Positions 37,753 to 47,291 of a stretch of 64,000 bases of DNA are shown here, piece after piece. The notes under the pieces are model-generated. The model was not told the origin of the DNA. It did no database searches and saw only the letters and a list, made by a program, of their open reading frames with translations. The DNA comes from Shewanella oncorhynchi. GTDB lineage: Bacteria; Pseudomonadota; Gammaproteobacteria; Enterobacterales; Shewanellaceae. Each line of letters begins with the position of its first letter. The stretch's first letter is position 1. Made by a program: the position numbers and the translations under genes. Location: positions 406,217 to 470,216 of the forward strand of contig NZ_JABAEB010000003.1 in the NCBI RefSeq assembly GCF_012584455.1, read 5' to 3'.

Positions 37753-38134
37753 CAATGATCTGTTGTTGGATCTGCTGATAAAAATCTTGTTCCAAGGCTT
37801 GCGATTCGATCAAGTAATGTCTGAGCAGCGGGATAAATTGTTGATTGAGTTTGTTCATTTCTCTATGTTGTTGCCAATCACAGATCAATAGGCTGAGACG
37901 TTGTGAAAATTGATATTGTCTTTGCCTCTGCGACTCAATATCGACAGACTCAATAATTTGCATAAGTAAGATCAAGCTGCGGTTTTTTTGTTGGGTGCAG
38001 GCAAGCAATTCTAAGAATTTTAATTCGAGGGTATTTTGCTGATAAGGAACGGTTTCGATAAGAGAGACGAGTTCACGGGCCAGTTGGCATGAAAGTCTAT
38101 TTTCTTGTTGTAACTGGTATAGCGCATGACGCAT
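37703..38134 (-). CDS. Uncharacterised helical protein
   Basis: 143 residues, not recognised. The sequence is rich in Gln and Leu with long amphipathic helical stretches (YQLQQEN, QQHREMNKLNQQFIPLLRHYL), and has no signal peptide or membrane segment. It overlaps the 3' end of mepK on the other strand by 50 bases. No convincing ribosome site precedes the ATG. Codon use and length make it plausible as a real small gene, but it could be spurious. Confidence 0.5.
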   Translation of the reverse strand: MRHALYQLQQENRLSCQLARELVSLIETVPYQQNTLELKFLELLACTQQKNRSLILLMQIIESVDIESQRQRQYQFSQRLSLLICDWQQHREMNKLNQQFIPLLRHYLIESQALEQDFYQQIQQQIIATSALPDHNRRAQNQN

Positions 38135-38193
38135 TTTTTGACACAGCAGTTATCGAAATTTGCCCGAGCTTAACAGGCTTCTCAATTTCCCAG

Positions 38194-38209
38194 TGTGATC
38201 TAGATCTCG
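38194..38209. promoter_or_regulatory. CRP-like site upstream of rplY
   Basis: TGTGA-TCTAGA-TCTCG: the left half and spacer equal the CRP consensus (TGTGA-TCTAGA-TCACA), but the right half has three mismatches. About 140 bases before the rplY promoter; it could instead serve the minus-strand gene at 37703-38134. Confidence 0.3.
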
Positions 38210-38334
38210 TGTTTTTTGTTTGAGATCAAAGCCTTTTCTCTGCCGTAACAGCCAAGATACAAGTTCCTCAATTTGATAAATAGCGGTCTGTTTTGCTAAC
38301 GCTGACGCCGATAAATAGAGGGCTTGCGGTATTC

Positions 38335-38363
38335 TTGTGCGCCTTGGGTATCTATGTTAGTAT
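38335..38363 (+). promoter_or_regulatory. Predicted sigma-70 promoter of rplY
   Basis: TTGTGC - 17 bases - TAGTAT, preceded by TG-type context and followed by a GC-rich TCGCGCGC discriminator typical of growth-rate-controlled translation genes. Leaves a leader of about 65 bases. Confidence 0.6.
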
Positions 38364-38437
38364 TCGCGCGCTTTATATGAGCCGTCATTGGTCGAAAATG
38401 CCGGCAACTTTTTACTCTAAATTTAAGTGAGAAACAC

Positions 38438-38725
38438 ATGTCTTACACTATCCAAGCACAAACCCGCACTGAAATAGGGAAAGGTTCGAGCCGCCGCCTA
38501 CGCCATGCTGGTAAAGTACCTGCTGTTATTTATGGCCAAGGCAAAGAGCCAGTTTCTATTGTTTTTGATCACAAAGATATCATTAACATTCAAGCTAATG
38601 CTGACTTCTACACCTCTACTCTGACTATCGTTGTTGATGGTAAAGAAGTGGGTGTTCGTGCACAAGCTATGCAACGCCACGTGTTCAAGCCAATCATTGA
38701 ACATGTTGACTTCGTTTACGCTTAA
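38438..38725 (+). CDS. rplY: 50S ribosomal protein L25
   Basis: 95 residues, the short single-domain form as in E. coli (94). Binds 5S rRNA. Family features: [25 protein letters not shown] at the N-terminus and [14 protein letters not shown] at the end. Monocistronic, with its own promoter and a strong terminator. Confidence 0.98.
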   Translation: MSYTIQAQTRTEIGKGSSRRLRHAGKVPAVIYGQGKEPVSIVFDHKDIINIQANADFYTSTLTIVVDGKEVGVRAQAMQRHVFKPIIEHVDFVYA

Positions 38726-38741
38726 TTGTCGTAACTGAAGC

Positions 38742-38767
38742 AAAAAGCGCCTAAGGGCGCTTTTTTT
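38742..38767 (+). terminator. Terminator of rplY
   Basis: AAAAAGCGCC-TAAG-GGCGCTTTTTTT: a GC-rich stem followed by seven T residues. Confidence 0.92.
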
Positions 38768-38901
38768 GTGGCTGATTTTTAGTTGTTTGTATTTATGGGT
38801 AGACACTTAGGCTTTACCCAAACAACCTCAACATACTGTAACGCGTATTTTGAGATTGTTTGGCTAGAGTTTTTAGTGTCAATATATTGGTATTCATATG
38901 G

Positions 38902-41900
38902 TTACTTGATATTGAAGTTGTAATAGATATCAAGTGATTGGCCTAAAGTGCCTGACACGGTTTCTAGATAGAGTTGTGAGAGCAAGTAATACCTGACTGT
39001 CATTTCGTAACCAGGGTTAAATACACCTACTCCGTATTTCACCATTAAGTTATCGCCGATAAAGCCACTGATCGCCACACGCCCTTCATCATTAGTGTCG
39101 AGTTGCACGTTAGAGAAACCAAACTCTTCAATGAGTCCTGTCGCAGTATTCCCTAAGTTGTTAATTGCGCCGCCGCCTACCTGTGATCCTAAACCGAGTG
39201 CCGCTCCCATCATCAGCGAGTTATTTTGCTCATTGTTGGCGCTGTTAAAGCCACTGCCTTTGATAATGTAAGACAAGATTTCGGCCTGCTCTTTGGCTGG
39301 ATTGGAGAATAAGGTCACCACTGGGCGTGATGGCGTGCCTGTGACACGTACACCTGCCACTAAGTCTTCAGTCTTAATTTCCCGTATTGCTTCAATATTC
39401 AGGTTTGGTAATGACGTTGGCCCCACAAATTGCACTTCACCAGTGCGGATTTTTAGGGTTTGGCCCATAAACTTGTAGCTACCTTGATTGACTTTGATAT
39501 TACCGAAGAGCAAAGGAGGACGGAAAGCTTGCTGCTGTAGCTTTAAGGTCCCTTGGAGTTTACCTTTGAGACCCATACCATCAATTCTGAGTTCGTTCCC
39601 CACACTGATATTCAGATCTGCAACGATGGCGTAGGGGCTAGTTTTAGGCTGAGTGGCGGCAATGGAGTCGTCAAATACCACGTCTTCGGAGGCTGCGACA
39701 CCGCCTTCCGCTAATGGCACAATTTTAATGTTGCCTGAAGGTACTGCTATTTTTCCTTTTACTGCCAGTTGCTTACTGTTGAAGGTTAAGTTGATATCGG
39801 GGGAGACATCAAGAATAGCCAGTGGCGGTTGGATCACGGCGAGCTTATCGCCTTCGAGGGCTAACTCGCCACTAAATTGACCTTGGGGCCATTGCAGTTG
39901 ACCATTCACTCTACCTAAACCATTGCCCATCATCCAGCGTCCCTTAAGCTGCGCTTGTTGACCCGCAAATGACATCGACATGTCAATTTTGTCGATTAAT
40001 GTTGGGTTTGCTGTTAGGGCTAAGGCGCCCTCAGTTAAGGCCATGCTCCCCGATACTTCGGGCGCATCTAGACTACCCGCAAAGTTAAGTTGACTCGTCA
40101 GCAAACCTTGCACTGTATTTAATTGAGGAAAAAACTCTCCAAGTGGCTGCAAGTTGATTTGCTTGATATTGGCATAACCTGACAGGGTGCGATCGGGTGT
40201 GACATTGACGTTAATCTCACTCTGCCAACTGGCCACGCCTTCTGATTCAAAATCTAAAACCGTCGCCAGCCGTTTTGCATCTAAGGTCGCTTTTAATGAT
40301 AGGTTTTGGTAATTAATGGTGACTTCACGATTTTTATCCCGTTTTAGCATAATGCTGCCGGGGGCAAAATCAAAGTTCACATCGGCAGTAGGCTTACGGC
40401 CAGCAGCCCATGCAACATTGGCTAATAGCGATGCAGGGCCATTCCAACGCATATTTGTTGGTAATATTGGGACAAGTAATTGCCCTGGATTACCTGAGTA
40501 GCTCACCTGTGCGCTGCCTTTTTTACCTATTGGTGTATTACTGTTTAGGCAGATACGGCTATTGGGATTCATGAGGCAAAAGGGCGTAATGCTGCCTTGA
40601 TTCTTGATTTGGTCCCAAGCCAGATTAATGGTGTTATCGAGCTGCCATAGGCCTACGGGCGTGTTGAGATTTAAACGATCAACATCGAGCTGTAGTCGTG
40701 ACTTCTTCACATCGTATTGGCTGCTCATCGTTGCATCGAGCCCAAGATCGCCCGTGGCGTTGAGAGTGAGTTTTTGAGCGTTAATGGTACCTTTCGCCCC
40801 GAGTGTCACTGTATCTAAATTTTGTTCTGCAATCTGCAAGGTTTTTGATTTTAGCGAGATAGCAAACTCATGTTGATCTAGCGGCTTGTAATAGGCCTTT
40901 AAATTAGATTCCTGCAGTTTAATGTTTTGATAGTAAAGTTCTGCCAGCTGCGCTGTAAGCTCGACCTGGGGGTGTTTCTCGTCACCAGTGACATTGATCT
41001 GCGCTTGTAGTTGGCCGCTGGCCTTAGGTAACCATAGGCCAAAGTCGGGCACTTGTAATTCACCTTGGAGATCCCAATTGGCATTGGCTTCGCCTTTGAG
41101 TGCCAGAGTTGAACCTAGTACTTTGGCGTTCAGCCCTTTAGCACTGACATACAGGGAGTCATTCACACTGATATCCCCTGTAATGTCGAAGGGATAACCT
41201 TGTAAAGTGCCAGTGAGCTCAGTATCGCTCAGGGATACTTGCCAACGGGGGTCTGCAAATGAGCCTTTAGTGCGTAATTTTCCTGAAATCAAACTGTCCG
41301 GTAAACCCGTTGTACTTTGCGCTGTATCCGTTTGTGGCAGTTGTATTTCTTGTAATTTGACGTCATTGATCCAGAGATTGGCGTTCCAGCTAATGGCTTT
41401 TTGATAATCGAGTTCGCCCGTGAGCTTGACCTTACCAATCGCGCCCATTACATCAAGATTATTGATGGTTAACTTAGCATCTTGATGTTGGATGTCAGTG
41501 TCTATGTCGAGCACTTTGTGAAAGGGTGTGATCAGTTGGCCAGTAAGACTCGCCTCTTGCCGATTAAGGTCGCCTTGGCTATCGAGTGTGGCATTGCTTA
41601 CCGAGTATTCAGGGTTCTTCAGTGGCCACTGAAGCCGTGTTTGTTCAAGTTTCACCTTGTAGGGCAGGTTAGGGTCTTGCAGTGTTATTTGGCCATCTAG
41701 TGTAAAGTCGGCATCGCCCTTGGCGACGGCATTCACCTGAAGTTGCCCTAAACTTTGGCTCAGCTTTAACGTTAATACTTGATGAGTGAGATCTGGCAAT
41801 TCGACTAGTTGGTTAAGGGTGAGATTTGCCTCTAAATCGAGTGGATAATCTTTATCAAGTGTTAGGCTGCCTGTGATATCGACGCTGCCATCGGTGTGGC

Positions 41901-42882
41901 TGATGGCAAGATGGTCTAAGGTCAATTGGTATTCACGGAAACTGCCTTGTAGTTCTGCATGGCCAAAAACATCTTTACGATCGCCGATTTGCAGTGTGGT
42001 GTTGTCTAACGTTAGGGCATTGACTGTCACAGGGAAAGGCATAAATACTTGTGGCAATTGTGCTAAAGCCCATTCAGCCTCTTTTGTTAGCGACGGACTG
42101 GCCGATGGTGTCGGTGTTGTTCCCGCGGCTGTGCTGGGATTTGCTGCATTCGTTACCGCTGCCGTGCTAGTTTGTGTTGCTACATCGGTTGATGCAGGGA
42201 TCAGTATGAATAATCCTTCGCTGGATAGCTGTTTAACCGACAAACCTTCGGTAAACCATTGTGCTTCTGCGTTAAGACGATTAGCGGTAAATTGCATATC
42301 ATCCACTTGGATATTAACGCCATTGAGTTCAGCAGAATCTAAAACAATATCAAAGGGTAATAGGAGCTCGCTGGGTTCTTCATCAAGTGGCGCGACTGGT
42401 GCTTCGTTTGAGTCTGCAGAAAGCGCTAGGGTATCAATCGTGACATCGACTTTAGCCGCAGATAAGCTATTCACGCATAAGCGTTTTTGCAGTAAACAGG
42501 CGGGTTGCCACAGTAAATGCAGATCCTCAAGTTGCACGTTTATTCCGGCCATAGACCAAGCCGCGTGAGATAGGGCTAAGTCTTTGTTAATGGAACCAGA
42601 GGTATAAGTCAGTTCAAGATCGGGTACAAATTGATCGGCTAAACCCACGGTAATGCGTGAGCCAAATTCAGTGCCGAGTAATAGGGCGATTAACACTAAA
42701 AGCCCTAATGGCACATAGATAATAATCCGAGTCCAGAGTTTGAACTGCCGCCATAGTCTTTGAATGAATGACACCGATGGGGTGACAGAGGTCACAGTGG
42801 CTTCGGCTTCATTGGCTTCAATGATGGGATTATCAACGATATCTTGTTCGCTTGGCTTATTATGCTCTGGGGGCTGGCTCAT
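38902..42882 (-). CDS. tamB: Translocation and assembly module protein TamB
   Basis: 1326 residues. Very long envelope protein with an N-terminal membrane anchor (IIIYVPLGLLVLIALLLG) followed by the repetitive beta-helical groove and the C-terminal DUF490 domain (GNIKVNQGSYKFMGQTLKIRTGEV, PSRPVVTLFSNP). It probably moves phospholipid or assists outer-membrane protein insertion with TamA. The frame is open to 42915, but the ATG at 42882 overlaps the tamA TGA (ATGA), giving MSQPPEHNKP. An Ala/Thr/Pro-rich low-complexity insertion lies around residues 250-275. Confidence 0.94.
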   Translation of the reverse strand: MSQPPEHNKPSEQDIVDNPIIEANEAEATVTSVTPSVSFIQRLWRQFKLWTRIIIYVPLGLLVLIALLLGTEFGSRITVGLADQFVPDLELTYTSGSINKDLALSHAAWSMAGINVQLEDLHLLWQPACLLQKRLCVNSLSAAKVDVTIDTLALSADSNEAPVAPLDEEPSELLLPFDIVLDSAELNGVNIQVDDMQFTANRLNAEAQWFTEGLSVKQLSSEGLFILIPASTDVATQTSTAAVTNAANPSTAAGTTPTPSASPSLTKEAEWALAQLPQVFMPFPVTVNALTLDNTTLQIGDRKDVFGHAELQGSFREYQLTLDHLAISHTDGSVDITGSLTLDKDYPLDLEANLTLNQLVELPDLTHQVLTLKLSQSLGQLQVNAVAKGDADFTLDGQITLQDPNLPYKVKLEQTRLQWPLKNPEYSVSNATLDSQGDLNRQEASLTGQLITPFHKVLDIDTDIQHQDAKLTINNLDVMGAIGKVKLTGELDYQKAISWNANLWINDVKLQEIQLPQTDTAQSTTGLPDSLISGKLRTKGSFADPRWQVSLSDTELTGTLQGYPFDITGDISVNDSLYVSAKGLNAKVLGSTLALKGEANANWDLQGELQVPDFGLWLPKASGQLQAQINVTGDEKHPQVELTAQLAELYYQNIKLQESNLKAYYKPLDQHEFAISLKSKTLQIAEQNLDTVTLGAKGTINAQKLTLNATGDLGLDATMSSQYDVKKSRLQLDVDRLNLNTPVGLWQLDNTINLAWDQIKNQGSITPFCLMNPNSRICLNSNTPIGKKGSAQVSYSGNPGQLLVPILPTNMRWNGPASLLANVAWAAGRKPTADVNFDFAPGSIMLKRDKNREVTINYQNLSLKATLDAKRLATVLDFESEGVASWQSEINVNVTPDRTLSGYANIKQINLQPLGEFFPQLNTVQGLLTSQLNFAGSLDAPEVSGSMALTEGALALTANPTLIDKIDMSMSFAGQQAQLKGRWMMGNGLGRVNGQLQWPQGQFSGELALEGDKLAVIQPPLAILDVSPDINLTFNSKQLAVKGKIAVPSGNIKIVPLAEGGVAASEDVVFDDSIAATQPKTSPYAIVADLNISVGNELRIDGMGLKGKLQGTLKLQQQAFRPPLLFGNIKVNQGSYKFMGQTLKIRTGEVQFVGPTSLPNLNIEAIREIKTEDLVAGVRVTGTPSRPVVTLFSNPAKEQAEILSYIIKGSGFNSANNEQNNSLMMGAALGLGSQVGGGAINNLGNTATGLIEEFGFSNVQLDTNDEGRVAISGFIGDNLMVKYGVGVFNPGYEMTVRYYLLSQLYLETVSGTLGQSLDIYYNFNIK

Positions 42883-44729
42883 AGATCTGTCCCCATGGTT
42901 AGGTGAATTCGCCATGATCTTTCAATGGTCTCAGTTTCTTTCAATCCGACCCCTAAATCTAATTTGATTGGGCCAATCGGGGAGATCCAATGGATACCGC
43001 CACCGACAGAGACGACAGGTTCAAATTGATTATTATCGAAGGCGTTACCTGCATCGATAAATGTGCCGACCCGCCAAGTGGGGGTCACATAATATTGATA
43101 TTCCAAACTACCAACCATTAAATAGCGGCCACCGATAACTTCGCGATTGGTTTTTCCATCGTCAGCAACATAGTCTAAATAGGGGCCGAGTTCTTGATAA
43201 CCATAACCGCGGACACTCTGATCGCCACCGGCAAAATAGCGTAGTGATGGTGGGATAGAGGCAAGATCATTTTCGTTAGCTAAGTTGGCGGCTAAATCAA
43301 TACGAGCGACGATTCTGTGGTTATCGAAGAAGGTATCAATCCATTTAAATTTAGCTTGCAAGCGTGCTAGGCGGGTTTCTGATCCTAAATAGGGATCGGC
43401 ATAGTCTAGGCTGTAAATTTGTCTAAACCCGGATTTAGGATCCAGTGAGTTATCCCCCCGGCTAGTCCGAGAAAAGTTAATTCCTGCCAGATAAAACGAC
43501 GGCATATAATCGACGTCAGACTGAGTATATTCTTCGCGTATGGCCTCCAACGAATAACTCATCAGCCATTGATTTTCTAGTCTTTGCTGACGTAATAGCC
43601 CCAGAAGGTACTTAGTCGACTCGAGCTGGCCTGTGTTACTAAAATCACGATTCTCGGCATCATATACTTGAGTCACACCATATTTATCCCGCAGTAAACC
43701 GAGGCGGATCTTCAATTGATCGTCTAAGGGATGTGTGAGCGGAATCGTATAAGTGGTTAATAACTTTGGTCTATCGGGCGACCATTCGAGACTGGTTTCT
43801 TGAGAATGCCCGTATTTATTGATTTGTGGTGTACGCCAAGTCACGCGCACCCTCGGATCAAAGGCTTGATCTGTTTTGCCAATATCGCCACCAAAACCAA
43901 GTTCAATTGCGTGACTTGCCTTAGGCGTTAATTCGACTCGCATTGGAATATGGTTATCTTCGACGTTATCGATTTGCGGGATCACTTTGATATTGGCGAA
44001 ATAACCAGTATCTAATAACTGACGATTCAGGGCGCTTACGCGGCGAGTTGAGTATGAAGCACCTTCTTTAAAGGGGATAAGATCCTCTAATATATCGGGT
44101 TCTAAGTTATGGCCATCGAAACTGACTTGGCCAAATCGGTAACGTTTGCCTGAATCAAAATGCAAACTTACCTGTGCGGTATTAATATCGCGGTTAACTT
44201 TAATTTGTGATTCAGTAAATTCGCCATCGAAGTAACCTCGTGCTAAGGCTAAGGTGACGAGTTGCGATTTTACGTCGCTGTAAACACCGTGATTTAACAC
44301 ATCGCCGGGTTTAATGTTGACCTTTGCGAGCCATTGATCGAAGGCTCGGTCATCAAGCATTTCACCACTAAAATTAATATCAACCCACTGAACAATGGTT
44401 GGCTCGCCGGGGCTGATTTCAAGTTTTAATTCCCACGGTCCCTTGTCATGCTCAATCAGCTTTTCTTCTACTTCACCGTGATAGTAACCCATGGATTCTA
44501 AGGCGGTGCTGATATTGTCATCGACATTAAACAAAAAGGCACGGCGCTGCACCTCAGATTCAGGTAAAGCGCCTAAGTGAGCAACTATGTTGCTTCGAAG
44601 CGCTTCATTCACGCCTGTAACAGATAATTTGATAAAATCATCTGCTGCCGCGACTGATGTGACTGAAATCAGACTCAGAAACAAGCAAAGACGAATGTAA
44701 TGTGAGGTGATTTGCAAAAATGGCTGCAC
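42879..44729 (-). CDS. tamA: Translocation and assembly module protein TamA
   Basis: 616 residues from a GTG at 44729; the frame is open to 44783. Omp85-family outer-membrane barrel with three POTRA domains and a C-terminal barrel containing FAGGDQSVRGYGYQELGP (the conserved VRGY lid motif). The terminal strand is around IHLTMGTDL. I prefer the GTG because AGGGA lies eight bases upstream and the N-terminus then becomes a clean signal peptide (YIRLCLFLSLISVTSVAA). The tamA-tamB overlap of four bases indicates translational coupling. Confidence 0.92.
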   Translation of the reverse strand: MQPFLQITSHYIRLCLFLSLISVTSVAAADDFIKLSVTGVNEALRSNIVAHLGALPESEVQRRAFLFNVDDNISTALESMGYYHGEVEEKLIEHDKGPWELKLEISPGEPTIVQWVDINFSGEMLDDRAFDQWLAKVNIKPGDVLNHGVYSDVKSQLVTLALARGYFDGEFTESQIKVNRDINTAQVSLHFDSGKRYRFGQVSFDGHNLEPDILEDLIPFKEGASYSTRRVSALNRQLLDTGYFANIKVIPQIDNVEDNHIPMRVELTPKASHAIELGFGGDIGKTDQAFDPRVRVTWRTPQINKYGHSQETSLEWSPDRPKLLTTYTIPLTHPLDDQLKIRLGLLRDKYGVTQVYDAENRDFSNTGQLESTKYLLGLLRQQRLENQWLMSYSLEAIREEYTQSDVDYMPSFYLAGINFSRTSRGDNSLDPKSGFRQIYSLDYADPYLGSETRLARLQAKFKWIDTFFDNHRIVARIDLAANLANENDLASIPPSLRYFAGGDQSVRGYGYQELGPYLDYVADDGKTNREVIGGRYLMVGSLEYQYYVTPTWRVGTFIDAGNAFDNNQFEPVVSVGGGIHWISPIGPIKLDLGVGLKETETIERSWRIHLTMGTDL

Positions 44730-44849
44730 TTTATAGTCCCTGTGATTTGGCATCATTGTCGCCAGAATAAAACCAACAGGCAAGGAGATGATTGAAATTA
44801 CACGATGAAATGGTTACAAAGGACGCTACTTTTTAAGGGGATGTAAAGA

Positions 44850-45881
44850 ATGAAAACAAAATTAGCCACCTTTAGTTTAATTATTTCGGGCCTACTTTTT
44901 ATGTCACATAACACCTTTGCCAATGATAAACCGTTCGCCATTGCGATCCATGGCGGTGCGGGGACGATTTCTAAAGCTAATCTCACCCCTGAACAACGCC
45001 AAGCCTACAAAGATAAGTTAAAGGAAGCGGTCGATAAAGGCTCAAAAGTCTTAGAGGAGGGCGGTGACAGCTTAGTGGCAGTACAAACCGCAATTAATAT
45101 CCTTGAAAATAGTGCTCTGTTTAATGCTGGTATAGGCGCGGTTTATACCTATGACGGCGGACATGAATTAGATGCCTCTATTATGGATGGCAAAACCATG
45201 AATGCTGGCGCTGTCGCTGGAGTGCGTCATATTGCCAATCCAATTGACTTAGCCTTGGCCGTGATGAATAAATCTGAGCACGTGATGCTCTCGGGCGCAG
45301 GAGCGGAAGAATTTGCCCTGACTCAAGGCTTTACTTTAGTGCCAAATCATCATTTTGATACTGACGAGCGTTATCAGCAATTACTCGATGCACGGCAAAA
45401 ACTGCAAGCTGCGGCTAAATCTGAACAAGTTGCTAATGTTGAGATGAAGGACCTCGATTACAAATTTGGTACCGTTGGTGCTGTCGCCTTAGATAAAAAG
45501 GGTAACTTAGCTGCAGGTACATCGACCGGTGGTATGACGGCAAAACGCTTTGGTCGTATCGGTGACTCTCCTGTCATCGGTGCTGGCACTTATGCTGAAA
45601 ACGGTGTTTGTGCCGTATCGGCAACGGGTCATGGTGAATTCTTTATCCGTTACCTCGTCGCGGGGGATATTTGTGCCAAGGTGAAATATCAGCAAAAATC
45701 TATCATTCAGGCTGCAGATGAAGTTATTAATCAACGTCTTATCACTGCTGGCGGTTCGGGTGGTGTGATTGCAGTCGATCAGCGTGGCAATATTGCTACG
45801 CCATTTAATACCGAAGGTATGTACCGCGCCACCCGTAGTAATGGTGAGCCAGCCCAAGTGCTAATTTGGCATGATCAATAA
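44850..45881 (+). CDS. Exported isoaspartyl peptidase / L-asparaginase (Ntn family)
   Basis: 343 residues. Plant-type/IaaA-type N-terminal nucleophile hydrolase of beta-aspartyl dipeptides and asparagine. It has IHGGAGTISK near the N-terminus and the autocleavage site GTVGAV with nucleophile Thr208; substrate residues lie in GTSTGGMTAKRFGRIGDSPVIGAGTYA. A signal peptide (LATFSLIISGLLFMSHNTFA) predicts a periplasmic enzyme. ATG with AGGGGA upstream. Monocistronic with its own terminator, divergent from tamA. Confidence 0.94.
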   Translation: MKTKLATFSLIISGLLFMSHNTFANDKPFAIAIHGGAGTISKANLTPEQRQAYKDKLKEAVDKGSKVLEEGGDSLVAVQTAINILENSALFNAGIGAVYTYDGGHELDASIMDGKTMNAGAVAGVRHIANPIDLALAVMNKSEHVMLSGAGAEEFALTQGFTLVPNHHFDTDERYQQLLDARQKLQAAAKSEQVANVEMKDLDYKFGTVGAVALDKKGNLAAGTSTGGMTAKRFGRIGDSPVIGAGTYAENGVCAVSATGHGEFFIRYLVAGDICAKVKYQQKSIIQAADEVINQRLITAGGSGGVIAVDQRGNIATPFNTEGMYRATRSNGEPAQVLIWHDQ

Positions 45882-45948
45882 TGTCATTGGTAGAAGCATC
45901 TAGGTTTATAACTGACATGACTTAGAAACGTTAAAACTTCGAAACCTT

Positions 45949-45990
45949 AAAAAGCGAGTGCCGCAAAAGTGGACTCGCTTTTATTTTTAT
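45949..45990 (+). terminator. Terminator of the asparaginase gene
   Basis: Arms AAAGCGAGT / ACTCGCTTT (with an inner CC/GG pair) followed by TTATTTTTAT. Confidence 0.82.
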
Positions 45991-46268
45991 ATCTTAATTT
46001 TACTAATGTCTTGAAAAATAACCAGATAAATATCATTAAGCAGTATGGCTTATGATGTTTATCTGAGTGGTGCGGTTTGAGTTGGCCTAATAATTAGCGT
46101 TGTTTTAACCTTTGAAATTCAAATCTAGCAGTATAGAAGCCTAGATGTCTATATATCTAAATGATCTATTATTACCGTTTAATATATCAAATAGTTATTA
46201 ATTCATTATCCATCGACCCATAAAGGCATAGAATCCGGCTCAGACAATGCATTAAATGGGAGTCATTG
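45991..46268. other. AT-rich promoter region of the oxygenase gene
   Basis: With the terminator this makes a 387-base gap. No gene seen. Strongly AT-rich near 46130-46210. A GGGAG ribosome site (46257-46261) precedes the ATG. Confidence 0.4.
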
Positions 46269-47273
46269 ATGGAACAATTACCGATATTGAATTTAAGTGA
46301 TTGGCATGCCGGTGGACAACGTCGTTACGCTTTTATTACTAAGCTTGCCGATGCTGCCAGAAGAATAGGTTTTTTCTATCTCACAGGCCACGGCATTGAG
46401 CTTGCTAGACAGCAGCAAGTACTTCAGTTAGCGGCAGATTTCTTTGCGCTGCCCGTCGTAGATAAACTTGCGGTGAAAATGGCTAATACACCGCATTTTC
46501 GCGGTTATACCCGTTTGCAAGGTGAATTGACCTTAGGGAAACCGGACTTGCGGGAACAGTTTGATATCATGCAAGAAGAAGTGGCTAACCCTCAGCAGTC
46601 TGATGTGCCTATATGGTGGCAGCTACAGGGGCCTAATCAATGGCCGTCACAATTACCACAGATGAAATCGACTTTATTGGCATGGCAACAGGATTTAGCC
46701 GATACCAGTGTCACACTATTGAGGGCTTTAGCTGTTGCGCTGGAGCAGCCAGAAAGCGCCTTTGATGCCACGATTGAAGCGGGTCCATATCAGCATATGA
46801 AGCTTATTCGCTATCCCAGCGCGGATGGACAGACTTCTGGCCAAGGCGTAGGGGCACACAAAGATCCTGGCTATTTGACCTTAGTGCTGCAAGATAAGCA
46901 ATCCGGTTTAGAGGTTCAGACTGACAAAGGTTGGTTAAGCATACCGCCATTAGAAGACGCCTTTGTGGTGAATATAGGTGAATTACTTGAGTTGGCTTCT
47001 AATGGGTATTTAAAGGCAACCAACCATAGGGTTACTAGCCCGCCTGCTGGGGTCGAGCGCTACTCGTGTGCCTTTTTTATGGCGGCGCAGTTGAATGCGA
47101 CAGTTCCTTTGTTACCTTTGCCAAAGCATCTGGCGAACCAAGCTCAAGGACCGGCAAGCGATCCATTAAATCCTCTTTTCCACCAAGTGGGCCAGAACGT
47201 ATTAAAAGGGCGTTTGCGCTCTCATCCCGACGTTGCTCAAGCACATTACGCCTCATTCGCTCATGCCATTTAA
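46269..47273 (+). CDS. 2-oxoglutarate/Fe(II) oxygenase, isopenicillin N synthase family
   Basis: 334 residues. Double-stranded beta-helix dioxygenase. The metal triad is His197-x-Asp199 in GAHKDPG and His253 in ATNHRV; the cosubstrate Arg is in ERYSC. The N-terminal DIOX_N domain includes RRIGFFYLTGHGIE. The substrate is unknown; such proteins are often annotated loosely as oxidoreductases. It is followed 18 bases later by a PLP sulfur-amino-acid enzyme, so a linked substrate is possible. The ATG at 46269 is preferred over a TTG three bases earlier because GGGAG is six to eight bases upstream. Confidence 0.9.
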   Translation: MEQLPILNLSDWHAGGQRRYAFITKLADAARRIGFFYLTGHGIELARQQQVLQLAADFFALPVVDKLAVKMANTPHFRGYTRLQGELTLGKPDLREQFDIMQEEVANPQQSDVPIWWQLQGPNQWPSQLPQMKSTLLAWQQDLADTSVTLLRALAVALEQPESAFDATIEAGPYQHMKLIRYPSADGQTSGQGVGAHKDPGYLTLVLQDKQSGLEVQTDKGWLSIPPLEDAFVVNIGELLELASNGYLKATNHRVTSPPAGVERYSCAFFMAAQLNATVPLLPLPKHLANQAQGPASDPLNPLFHQVGQNVLKGRLRSHPDVAQAHYASFAHAI

Positions 47274-47291
47274 TGGTTATTAGGATCTATT

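Larger units (their letters stand above)
38135..38437. other. Gap upstream of rplY
   Basis: 303 bases without a gene. Holds the CRP-like site and the predicted rplY promoter; the untranslated leader (about 38370-38437) could be where L25 autoregulates, but I see no defined structure. Confidence 0.5.

Noticed and set aside
41873..42568. 231-codon plus-strand frame opposite tamB
   Set aside because: Antisense to the low-complexity Ala/Thr region and neighbouring part of tamB; composition-driven open frame.
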